From Prevotellaceae bacterium (lineage in GTDB: Bacteria; Bacteroidota; Bacteroidia; Bacteroidales; UBA932), in the NCBI GenBank assembly GCA_031288855.1, contig JAITQQ010000039.1:1-6426 (forward strand): DNA of 6,426 nt, written 5' to 3'. The position numbers were made by a program, and so were the translations under genes. Of the stretch, positions 1 through 6,426 are shown piece after piece (position 1 is the stretch's first letter; each line of letters starts with the position of its first letter). Below the pieces are notes generated by a model. It did no database searches and was not told the origin of the DNA. It saw nothing but the letters and a program-made list of their open reading frames with translations.

Positions 1-896
1 AATGTCGGCGTGCCGGTGGCAAACCAGTAGCTTCTTAAAGTACGGCTTGCGAAAGTGTTTAACAAGCTGAAAGGATTGTATATCCCTTCGGTATTTTCGC
101 AAAAGTGATAGCCATCATAATGTTTTTTCAGTTCGGCGAGCGTTGTCTCATAAGTCAGCTTGCATTTCTCCGCAAAATTTTCTATTTCCGGCTGAAAATA
201 CACAGGCAACTCCGATTCCGATATCCCGCAGATACCAGCATAATTTTCATCCATGCTAATATCCTGCAAGTGGTTCAGGTCGCTAAAAACGCTGACCTTT
301 GAGAATTTTGTTACGCCGGTGAGGAGCACAAACCGCAAATGGGCGTCGGCGCTTTTCAATACGCCATAAAAATTCTTTAATATCTTCCGCAGCTCTTCAT
401 TCAACTCGGGTTCGTCCATAGTGTTGACTAAAGGCTTATCGTATTCATCTATCAAAACAACTACTTTACGGTTGGCTTGCTTACAGGCGGCACTTATTAG
501 CTGGTCGAAATGCAATGAAGCGTCCACGAAGTCGGTTTTAATATCCCATGCAGCGTCATACTCGTTCAATATTACATTCAAGCTGTTTTCGAATGTTTGA
601 GGATTTTTATACACTGTTCTGTTTATGTCAATGTGAAACACCGGATACTCCGTCCAGTCTTTTTCCAGCTCGGCAATCGCCAGACCGTCGAAAAGTTCTT
701 TCTTCCCCAGAAAGTACGCCTTGAGCGTGGACAGAAAGAGGCTTTTCCCAAAGCGGCGCGGACGACCGAGAAAGTAGGGCTTACCCATAGTTGCCAAGCT
801 ATGTACATACGCTGTTTTGTCCACGTACAAATAACCGTTTGTCCGTAAATCCTCAAAGTCCTGTATGCCTATCGGCAATTTTCTGATGGGTGCCAT
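1..896 (-). CDS. AAA-ATPase-like protein (probable PD-(D/E)XK nuclease fusion), 3' end missing
   Basis: An uninterrupted reading frame of 298 codons starts at the ATG complementary to 894-896 and runs off the left edge. The protein begins MAPIRKLPIGIQDFEDLR. Visible motifs are a Walker A-like loop at residues 43-52 (LGRPRRFGKS, a degenerate P-loop typical of this family), a Walker B at about 145-155 (VVVLIDEYDKP), and a sensor-like segment at about 191-213 (LLTGVTKFSKVSVFSDLNHL, then QDI). These match the AAA-ATPase-like family common and multicopy in Bacteroidales. Family members are usually about 500-580 residues, with a C-terminal PD-(D/E)XK nuclease-like domain that would lie outside the window. 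The biological role is not established; roles in DNA processing or mobile-element biology have been suggested from the fold. An upstream ATG at 918 is out of frame, so 896 is the start. The gene has its own promoter and follows the SusCD terminator, so it is probably a separate transcript. Confidence 0.93.
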   Translation of the reverse strand, partial: MAPIRKLPIGIQDFEDLRTNGYLYVDKTAYVHSLATMGKPYFLGRPRRFGKSLFLSTLKAYFLGKKELFDGLAIAELEKDWTEYPVFHIDINRTVYKNPQTFENSLNVILNEYDAAWDIKTDFVDASLHFDQLISAACKQANRKVVVLIDEYDKPLVNTMDEPELNEELRKILKNFYGVLKSADAHLRFVLLTGVTKFSKVSVFSDLNHLQDISMDENYAGICGISESELPVYFQPEIENFAEKCKLTYETTLAELKKHYDGYHFCENTEGIYNPFSLLNTFASRTLRSYWFATGTPT

Positions 897-919
897 CGCG
901 TTGTGATTTTAGTTTCATG

Positions 920-950
920 CAAATATAATCCTTTCTTTTGTAAAAGCAAA
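920..950 (-). promoter_or_regulatory. Bacteroides-type promoter of the AAA-ATPase-like gene
   Basis: Read on the minus strand, a TTTG (complement of 947-950) is followed after 19 bases by TATATTTG (complement of 920-927). This is an exact fit to the Bacteroides sigma-ABfr consensus of TTTG, 19-21 bp, TAnnTTTG. The -7 box ends 23 bases before the ATG at 896, so the leader would be only about 15-20 nt, with no Shine-Dalgarno sequence, as is usual in this phylum. The -33 box lies inside the T-rich tail of the SusCD terminator. Confidence 0.75.
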
Positions 951-978
951 GGGCGCTGCCGGTTGTTCGGCAACGCCC
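941..978 (-). terminator. Rho-independent terminator of the susCD operon
   Basis: On the minus strand, 29 bases after the susD stop, an 11-bp stem (GGGCGTTGCCG pairing with CGGCAGCGCCC, one G-U pair) encloses the 6-base loop AACAAC. It is followed directly by the T-rich run TTTGCTTTTA. In the plus direction the stem is not followed by a T-run, so it should act only on minus-strand transcription. It closes the susC-susD transcript and separates it from the AAA-ATPase-like gene. Confidence 0.85.
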
Positions 979-1007
979 TAACTTCACTAAGCGCTAACTA
1001 ATGCTGC

Positions 1008-2660
1008 TTAGTACCCCGAATTCTGTGTCCAGTTCGTATTGGTATTCATCACATGTGTAGGCACGGGGAAGATACGGCGAAATTTCTCTGTTGCAGTCTG
1101 CGGCTCAATATTACGCAATCCCCACAGGTCTTCAAACTTGCCGAAACGGATCAGGTCGTTACGCCGCCACGATTCGTCGGAAAACTCGCGGGCGCGTTCG
1201 TCCAGCAGATCATCCAGTGTCGGAGTAGTGCCTATGGTCGGTGCATGCACGTAGGCGCGTATTTGGTTGACTAAAGACATCGGTGTTTCGCCATTGGTAG
1301 GCGTTGCACCGCGTAAAATCGCTTCGGTCTTCATCAACAGCACGTCGGCATAGCGAAAGATAGGCACGTCGTTGCTCTGGCTGCGCGAGTCGTCGCTGGT
1401 GGTGTTGGGATCCATATAAAATTTAATGGAGCGGTAACCCATAGATTTCCCTTTCAGGTCAGCGCCAGCATTCAAGGTTGCTTCCGGATTACCCAGCTCC
1501 GGACGGAGGTAGATTTCTTTGGTCAGCTCCATATGCCAGTCGAATTTCCCATCCTTATCGGCGCCGGTATAAAATTGGTCTATTCCTCCTTTACTTGTAT
1601 TAACCGTAAAAGGATTGGTTGTTATGGCATAGTCTTTCCAGTAGTATTGCGGGCCTGTTAGCCATATCTTGTTGCGATCGTCGCCCGACAGGTTGAATTT
1701 ATCATAGAACGCCGGCAGGACACGAAAAATCCCCGCCACAGAGGCGGCCATTTGGTGATCAAACTGTGCACGGGCCTCGCGATGTGTCCACCAACGGGCA
1801 TATTCCATCCCTCGCTGCGTCACACGGTCAAAGGGCATAACAAAGATAAAGTCTTTGATATGCGGACCGTTTGTCGGCAGGAATTTAGACCAGAAAGGGT
1901 CGCTCAGGTTAAACTTGCCGGAAGCGATAATATCGTCACACATTTTCACCACCTCGTTCAGCTTCGGATTGGCATCCGTCGGATTATAAGCGGCTACATC
2001 GCCTGCGGTATAAACAGCCCAGCTCAAGTAAACCTTAGCCAGCAACGCTTCCGCCATGTAGCGGGTAGCCTTGCCGTAGGTGGTGGCATCCACGGTTGTG
2101 GTAAGGCGGTCTATCACAGTAAGCAACTCGTCTTCTATAAACCGGCAGACTTCGGCACGGGGAGAACGATCCGGCTGTTCGGCGCCCATAGCCCTTAGAA
2201 TAGGGGCATCGCCGTAATTATCCATTAAAATAAAATAGTAAAAAGCACGCATAGCCCGTATGGGTGCGGCGCTTGCCGTTTCAACATCTACAAGTTGAGC
2301 CAGCACATTATTACAAGTATTAATGCCATTCATAGCCGGATCCCACATGGCAGAGGTTATCGCATTATCCGGCGTCCAAGTGTGCATGGCTACATCCCGG
2401 TAACGGCCACCATCATAATAATCGCCGCCGATAGCCACCGCCGTAAATTCATCGGAAGAAAGACACTGGGCCTGCCAGTGGTCGCGCCCCATGACTGCGC
2501 GGTAGCTGCTGTAAACACCACCGGAAATGGCGTCTAACGCATCCTCCGAGTTGGGAAACATTGTATATTGCGACTTAATGTCCACATCCAAGTCGGTACA
2601 GCTTGCCGCCAACACTAAAAGGGCGACAGGTAAAACGGAGTTTTTAATTATTCGTTTCAT
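1008..2660 (-). CDS. SusD/RagB family nutrient-binding outer-membrane lipoprotein
   Basis: This 550-residue protein is the surface glycan-binding partner of the SusC channel encoded just upstream. It has a lipoprotein signal peptide: basic MKRIIK, a hydrophobic core, and lipobox LAASC with C21 as the predicted lipidated residue. The family's RAFYYFILMDNYGDAP motif is at 138-153. TPR-like helices follow at about 198-220 (RYMAEALLAKVYLSWAVY). The SusD/RagB C-terminal region includes VPIFRYADVLLMKTEA (432-447), DERAREFSDESWRRNDLIRFGKF at 487-509, RIFPVP (529-534) and a terminal TQNSGY. The length is normal and the gene looks intact. Family knowledge says SusD caps SusC as a hinged lid and hands over oligosaccharide; the ligand cannot be read from the sequence. 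The start is 12 bp after the susC stop, without a Shine-Dalgarno sequence, so the two are co-transcribed. An intrinsic terminator follows. Confidence 0.97.
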   Translation of the reverse strand: MKRIIKNSVLPVALLVLAASCTDLDVDIKSQYTMFPNSEDALDAISGGVYSSYRAVMGRDHWQAQCLSSDEFTAVAIGGDYYDGGRYRDVAMHTWTPDNAITSAMWDPAMNGINTCNNVLAQLVDVETASAAPIRAMRAFYYFILMDNYGDAPILRAMGAEQPDRSPRAEVCRFIEDELLTVIDRLTTTVDATTYGKATRYMAEALLAKVYLSWAVYTAGDVAAYNPTDANPKLNEVVKMCDDIIASGKFNLSDPFWSKFLPTNGPHIKDFIFVMPFDRVTQRGMEYARWWTHREARAQFDHQMAASVAGIFRVLPAFYDKFNLSGDDRNKIWLTGPQYYWKDYAITTNPFTVNTSKGGIDQFYTGADKDGKFDWHMELTKEIYLRPELGNPEATLNAGADLKGKSMGYRSIKFYMDPNTTSDDSRSQSNDVPIFRYADVLLMKTEAILRGATPTNGETPMSLVNQIRAYVHAPTIGTTPTLDDLLDERAREFSDESWRRNDLIRFGKFEDLWGLRNIEPQTATEKFRRIFPVPTHVMNTNTNWTQNSGY

Positions 2661-2672
2661 AAAAGCAATGAG

Positions 2673-5639
2673 TTAAAAGTTGATATTTACACCCAACATG
2701 AAGGTGCGGGTTTTAGGATAGGTTTTACGGTTATCAATACCCGGCTCTATACCGCCCAGCGTGATTTCCGGGTCCATGCCTTTGTAGCCCGTGATGACAA
2801 ACACATTGTTGCAGGTTGCATATACACGGACATTATTGACCCAGCTGCCTATTCTTCCAAAATTGTAGGCTAAGGAAAGGGTGGAGAGGCGAAGATAGCT
2901 GCCGTCTTCCAAATAACGGTCTGACAGGTAGTGGGCGTTGATGTCCGTTGCCTTTTCTGTATTGGGCACGCTGGCAAGCAGGTTGCGGATGCCTGCATCG
3001 TTAATGTTAGAAAGGCGGGCGCGTGTTCCGTTTATAATGTCATTTCCTGTTACACCTTGGAAAAATGCATTCAGGGAAAAGTTCTTATACGAAAGCGTAT
3101 TGTTCCAGCCGAAAGTCATGTCCGGCTGTGCACATCCGGTTTTGGCCAAGTCTTCATATCCCGGTTTGTCGGTTGTTTCACCGGTGCGCTCACCGGTTTC
3201 CGGATCATGCTTATAGAAAATTGAAACGCCATCATCGTTGTAACCGGCCCATTCCCACGTATAAAATTGCCCTATAGGGCTGCCCTCCAAAATACGCTGG
3301 CTGGGTATAGCGCTCTGTCCCGGACCGTTCAAATACCCCTTATCCATATAGTCAACAGAGAACTCGTCATTGGAGATGCGCTCTACCCGATTTTTATTAT
3401 GCGATAGGTTCAGGGAGGTCGTCCAGCTAAAGCTTTTCGTCTGCACCGGAACGGCATTGATGGTTAATTCCACGCCCGTATTGCTCACTTCGCCCACATT
3501 GGTTGTTAACCAACCGTAAAAATATTGGGTGGTGGACACTGCATAGTCGGCAATCAGGTCTTTCGTATTCTTCTTGTAGTATTCAATCGTGCCGCTTAAG
3601 CGGTTTTTGAAAAAGCCGAAGTCCAAACCCACATTGAACATGGCAGTTTGTTCCCACTTCAGGTCGGGGTTGGCGTTACGGGTAGGGCCCAGAGTCTGTA
3701 TCGGTTTGCCAGCGGCATTGGTTGTCCAGCCGGTACCGCCGAATACTTGGCTGGCCGTAAACACATCAAAACCGAATGAATTACCGCTGACGCCATATCC
3801 TACACGGAATTTCAGGTCATCGAAGATATCCAAATCTTTGATGAACACTTCTTCGGAAGCGCGCCATGCGAGGGAAACCGACGGGAACGTAGCCCAACGG
3901 TTATTCTTGCCGAAAGCAGAAGAGCCGTCGTGACGCAGGGTGGCCTGAAGCAGGTATTTGCTGTCGTAGGCGTAATTTACACGTCCGTAAAAGGAAATCA
4001 TACGGAGTGTAGAAAGCGCCCAGCCGCCATAGTCTGTACGGTCTTGGGTATTTGACATTCCCATATTGTAGTAAAGCAGGTCATTGCTGAAAAAATCAGA
4101 GGCTGAAACCTGAATACCATTGTTATTGTTATTTTCTTCCCATGAATAACCGGCCATCGCGCCTACTTTGTGCACGCCGCCGAAAGTCTTGTCATAGTTG
4201 AAGTACATCTCCATTACTTTCTTCTCGTGTTCTACGCTGGAGCGCGATGCCTTTCCGTTTGCACCTTGGGCAGCCATAGATTTGGAGGTATTATAATAGT
4301 TGTAGGAGTATTGTTGATTCTGATAAGACGAGCTCAGGTTATACGTCAGCCCCTCTATTATATTTAAAGACGCCTTGGCGGTAGATTGCAAATGTTTAGA
4401 CTTTACGAAATCTACGTTTTCCTCAATCAGGGACACCGGATTATAATATTGTGAACGGGTGGGGCGTTCAAACCATGAGCCGTCATCGTTCTTCACAGGC
4501 GAGAAAGGCAAATAGTAACACATGGCGTCGTAAATACTTAGCCCATTATCTCCGGCCATTTCATAATTCTGTTGGGTAGCACTTCCATTTAACGCAAAAG
4601 AGAGCGTCAAACGATCTTTCAGCGCTTTGGTTTCCACAAAAGCGCGACCGATATACCGCTCAAGGTCTGTTCCTTTGACAACTCCCTGAGTGTTCATATA
4701 GTTGATGCTTGCATTATAGACCGCCCTGTCGCTGCTGCCGGAGATAGCGATATTGTGATTATGGGATACTCCGGTGCGCTGTACTTCCTTTTGCCAGTCT
4801 GTATTGTAACCCAGATCATCGTTCGGGTCAATGGCTTTGTTGTTGTTCTGCGCCCATGTTCTGTATTCGTCGCCGGTCATCATGTCCCAACGTTTGCTTA
4901 CCTCATCAAATGCTACATAGCCGCTGTAGTTGATAGAAGACTTTCCCTTATTACCTCGTTTGGTGGTAACAATGATCACGCCATTGGCCGCTTTAGACCC
5001 GTAAATAGCGGTAGCGGAGGCATCCCGAAGTACATCAATGGATTCAATATCATCCGGAGCGAGCAAAGCCAATGAGATGCCGGGTACTCCATCAATCACA
5101 AAGTAAGGCTCCTGTGCCTCGCCGGTACGCAGCGTGGAGGCCCCGCGCAGCGTTATGGAAGGAGCCGCATTCGGGTCACTGCTTTGGGTCACCGTCAGTC
5201 CGGGCACTTTGCCTTGTAGCAATTGCGCCGGATTGCTGTAAACTCCTACATTCAGGTCTTTCGCATTTACCGTGGTGATGGAGCTGGTGACATCTTTTCG
5301 GGTCATGCTACCATAGCCGATAACAACCACCTCGTCCAGCGCTTTAACCTCTTCCGTCAATACCACAGTCACGTTCGGTGATGCGGCTACTTCCTGTGTC
5401 ACGTATCCGAGATAGGATACTTGTAGCACGGCGCTTTCCGCTACATTGAGCGAGAATTTACCGTTCACGTCGGTTATAGCAGCCTGTGTGGTGCCCTTCA
5501 CCACCACGCCGGCGCCGACAATTGCCTCACCGGCGGCATCGCGCACCGTGCCGGTAATGGCCGTTTGCGCCACCGTAAACACCGGCAGCAGCCACAGCCA
5601 CAATAGTAAGTGTACTTTCTTTCTAAAACATTTTTTCAT
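2673..5639 (-). CDS. SusC/RagA family TonB-dependent outer-membrane transporter
   Basis: This 988-residue protein is the TonB-powered outer-membrane channel that imports the ligand captured by SusD. Domains in order: signal peptide (basic MKKCFRKK, hydrophobic LLLWLWLLPVF, probable cleavage after VA24); carboxypeptidase-regulatory-like beta-sandwich, about 28-100; TonB-box-like segment DEVVVIGYG (102-110); plug domain, about 113-228, with IDGVPG at 182-187 and the SusC signature DVLRDASATAIYGSKAANG (202-220); then a beta-barrel to the C-terminus, ending in a phenylalanine (MLGVNINF) as expected for outer-membrane barrel assembly. There is no STN domain before the plug, so it is not the type that signals to an anti-sigma factor. 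Length is typical and no frame disruption is seen. It is the first gene of the operon. The start has no Shine-Dalgarno sequence but an AT-rich leader (AATTATT before ATG). Substrate unknown. Confidence 0.97.
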   Translation of the reverse strand: MKKCFRKKVHLLLWLWLLPVFTVAQTAITGTVRDAAGEAIVGAGVVVKGTTQAAITDVNGKFSLNVAESAVLQVSYLGYVTQEVAASPNVTVVLTEEVKALDEVVVIGYGSMTRKDVTSSITTVNAKDLNVGVYSNPAQLLQGKVPGLTVTQSSDPNAAPSITLRGASTLRTGEAQEPYFVIDGVPGISLALLAPDDIESIDVLRDASATAIYGSKAANGVIIVTTKRGNKGKSSINYSGYVAFDEVSKRWDMMTGDEYRTWAQNNNKAIDPNDDLGYNTDWQKEVQRTGVSHNHNIAISGSSDRAVYNASINYMNTQGVVKGTDLERYIGRAFVETKALKDRLTLSFALNGSATQQNYEMAGDNGLSIYDAMCYYLPFSPVKNDDGSWFERPTRSQYYNPVSLIEENVDFVKSKHLQSTAKASLNIIEGLTYNLSSSYQNQQYSYNYYNTSKSMAAQGANGKASRSSVEHEKKVMEMYFNYDKTFGGVHKVGAMAGYSWEENNNNNGIQVSASDFFSNDLLYYNMGMSNTQDRTDYGGWALSTLRMISFYGRVNYAYDSKYLLQATLRHDGSSAFGKNNRWATFPSVSLAWRASEEVFIKDLDIFDDLKFRVGYGVSGNSFGFDVFTASQVFGGTGWTTNAAGKPIQTLGPTRNANPDLKWEQTAMFNVGLDFGFFKNRLSGTIEYYKKNTKDLIADYAVSTTQYFYGWLTTNVGEVSNTGVELTINAVPVQTKSFSWTTSLNLSHNKNRVERISNDEFSVDYMDKGYLNGPGQSAIPSQRILEGSPIGQFYTWEWAGYNDDGVSIFYKHDPETGERTGETTDKPGYEDLAKTGCAQPDMTFGWNNTLSYKNFSLNAFFQGVTGNDIINGTRARLSNINDAGIRNLLASVPNTEKATDINAHYLSDRYLEDGSYLRLSTLSLAYNFGRIGSWVNNVRVYATCNNVFVITGYKGMDPEITLGGIEPGIDNRKTYPKTRTFMLGVNINF

Positions 5640-5702
5640 AATAATTGGAATTTAATGGATGATAATTGTTTAGCCGAGTTCGCCCTGCTGATAGGATGGC
5701 AC

Positions 5703-5737
5703 AAAAAAACCGCCCTATACAGAAATATAGTGCGGTT
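5703..5737 (-). terminator. Terminator-like hairpin in the presumed susC leader (possible attenuator)
   Basis: On the minus strand AACCGC-A-CTATA pairs with TATAG-G-GCGGTT: 6 bp, one A/G mismatch, 5 bp, and a 6-base loop TTTCTG. A run of seven T follows, partly used by the stem. This has the form of an intrinsic terminator, ending 63 bp before the susC ATG. On the plus strand the stem is followed by ATATAAAA, not a T-run. No minus-strand gene that it could close lies between it and 6332, so it is either an attenuator in the susC leader or it ends an untranslated transcript. The structure is seen; the function is inferred. Confidence 0.55.
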
Positions 5738-5763
5738 ATATAAAAACGTAAGTAGATTATTAC

Positions 5764-5771
5764 TACCTTTG
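5764..5771 (+). promoter_or_regulatory. Possible plus-strand -7 promoter box
   Basis: TACCTTTG matches the Bacteroides -7 consensus TAnnTTTG exactly and is followed by TA, as is common in these promoters. No TTG is found 19-21 bp upstream, so only half of the consensus is present. Transcription from it would run away from susC and enter the (TG)n tract within about 35 bases. No matching minus-strand promoter for susC was found between 5640 and 5796; the nearest, TATATTTC at 5722-5729, has one mismatch, no -33 box, and lies inside the hairpin. Confidence 0.3.
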
Positions 5772-5795
5772 TAGTTTATATTAAGTTTGCGTAAG

Positions 5796-5876
<81 letters not shown>

Positions 5877-5983
5877 AGCTATGCCCCTGACGTGAAGATT
5901 TACCTTGTCGTAAAAATTGATTTGGGAAATAGAGGGGTTTCTATGATTTACTTCAGCATCCATACTATAAGTTACCCTCTGTG

Positions 5984-6016
5984 CACTCCGACCAAAAAGG
6001 CGGAACATGCGGAGTG
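5984..6016. repeat. Inverted repeat CACTCCG / CGGAGTG
   Basis: CACTCCG at 5984-5990 and CGGAGTG at 6010-6016 are perfect complements around a 19-base spacer. The left arm extended, CACTCCGACC (5984-5993), recurs in the opposite orientation as GGTCGGAGTG at 6213-6222. No T-run follows on either strand, so it is not an intrinsic terminator. It may be a diverged dispersed intergenic element. Confidence 0.45.
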
Positions 6017-6202
6017 TGCCGCTAAGACGTAAAACAGTATTTATTGCTGTTTTCATGTTATTATGTTTAGTTTTCGCAATAATTTGTAATTATAAAAACC
6101 GGCGGTAAAGGTATGGCAATTTTTTTCGCATGTCAAGCCTTTTTAGAGGTAAAAGAACTAAATATAGTTAACTGTACAATAAAAATGCGTGTGTACCACT
6201 GT

Positions 6203-6270
6203 CGCGCGCTCCGGTCGGAGTGACGGCAGGGGCAAAGCGTAGCGCGGCGTAGGAGATTGGGGTGAACGCC
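6203..6270. repeat. GC-rich palindromic patch, possible dispersed repeat element
   Basis: This patch stands out from its AT-rich surroundings. It contains the palindrome CTCCGGTCGGAG (6209-6220), flanked by bases that extend the pairing, and a direct repeat GCGTAG separated by CGCG (about 6238-6253). On the minus strand it reads GTCACTCCGACCGGAGCG, which resembles the short GC-rich intergenic repeats of the GTCATTCCGACC type that I recall from Bacteroidota genomes. Membership in such a family is inferred from resemblance alone. Confidence 0.4.
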
Positions 6271-6273
6271 CTC

Positions 6274-6304
6274 TTGTACATCTAAAATTTTTCGAGTATG
6301 TTTG
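6274..6304 (+). promoter_or_regulatory. Bacteroides-type promoter of the epimerase gene
   Basis: TTG at 6274-6276 is followed after 20 bases by TATGTTTG at 6297-6304 and then TA, a full match to the Bacteroides -33/-7 consensus. The -7 box ends 28 bases before the ATG at 6333, giving a short leader without a Shine-Dalgarno sequence. A 6-bp inverted repeat, TGTTTG (6299-6304) and CAAACA (6316-6321), overlaps the -7 box. It could be an operator half-site pair or chance. Confidence 0.75.
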
Positions 6305-6332
6305 TAGCTCTTTTGCAAACAAAAATGACGCG

Positions 6333-6426
6333 ATGGCAATTTTTGAAAATGAATTAGAAAACGGCATCCTCTCCTTTTGGCTTAACCGTATGCAGGACAA
6401 CGAGCACGGCGGCTTTTACGGTCGCA
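6333..6426 (+). CDS. AGE family epimerase (N-acylglucosamine / cellobiose / mannobiose 2-epimerase), 5' fragment
   Basis: Only the first 31 codons are in the window. The peptide starts MAIFENELENGILSFWLNRM and continues to HGGFYGR at residues 25-31. A short helix, then an ILxFW motif (12-16), then an HGGFYG loop is the characteristic N-terminus of the (alpha/alpha)6-barrel AGE superfamily, normally about 390-420 residues. Members epimerise C2 of GlcNAc/ManNAc or of the reducing glucose or mannose of cellobiose or mannobiose in the cytoplasm. The HGGFYG form resembles the disaccharide epimerases more than renin-binding-protein-type enzymes, but so short a fragment cannot settle the substrate. 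An upstream ATG at 6325 is out of frame and soon stopped, so 6333 is the start. It is transcribed divergently from susCD, and a consensus promoter lies just upstream. Confidence 0.8.
   Translation, partial: MAIFENELENGILSFWLNRMQDNEHGGFYGR

Noticed and set aside
623..856. 77-codon minus-strand frame inside the ATPase gene
   Set aside because: It is an out-of-frame shadow; the overlapping frame from 896 carries Walker A, Walker B and sensor motifs over 298 codons.
1752..2198. 148-codon plus-strand frame opposite the SusD-like gene
   Set aside because: It is antisense to an intact, clearly recognisable SusD gene and has no promoter or domain support.
5722..5729. TATATTTC on the minus strand as a susC promoter -7 box
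   Set aside because: It has one mismatch, no TTG at 19-21 bp upstream, and lies within the terminator-like stem-loop, so it was not called as a promoter.
6133..6400. Two overlapping minus-strand frames of 68 and 80 codons near the right edge
   Set aside because: They cross the epimerase promoter and start, overlap each other in different frames, and show no family features.

Overview
The window looks like chromosomal DNA of a member of the Bacteroidota, most likely the order Bacteroidales. It carries a SusC/SusD outer-membrane pair, its genes lack Shine-Dalgarno sequences, and at least two promoters match the Bacteroides -33/-7 consensus (TTG, 19-21 bp, TAnnTTTG). No RNA genes, CRISPR arrays or insertion sequences were seen.

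Layout, left to right. Positions 1-896 (minus) hold the first 298 codons of an AAA-ATPase-like protein of the family that usually ends in a PD-(D/E)XK nuclease-like domain; the 3' end lies outside the window. Positions 920-978 are a compact junction where the SusCD terminator runs into that gene's promoter. Positions 1008-2660 (minus) encode a SusD-like lipoprotein and 2673-5639 (minus) a SusC-like TonB-dependent transporter, 12 bp apart and clearly one operon (susC first). Positions 5640-6332 are a long intergenic region. It holds a terminator-like hairpin in the presumed susC leader, a plus-strand -7 box, an uninterrupted (TG)38 dinucleotide tract, and two GC-rich patches sharing inverted words. 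A strong plus-strand promoter (6274-6304) then precedes the start (6333) of an N-acylglucosamine 2-epimerase/cellobiose 2-epimerase family gene that runs off the right edge.

How the genes may work together: SusC and SusD form an outer-membrane glycan-import complex, with SusD as surface lid and SusC as TonB-driven channel. The divergent epimerase would act in the cytoplasm on imported sugars, for example mannobiose or cellobiose. That fits the edge of a polysaccharide utilization locus, but no glycoside hydrolase or regulator is visible, so the substrate cannot be named. The ATPase has its own promoter and is probably unrelated to sugar uptake.

The genes are ordinary for the phylum. The unusual part is the intergenic region, above all the (TG)38 tract, which is exceptionally long for a bacterium and sits between two divergent genes. 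I did not find convincing evidence of a new multi-gene system.
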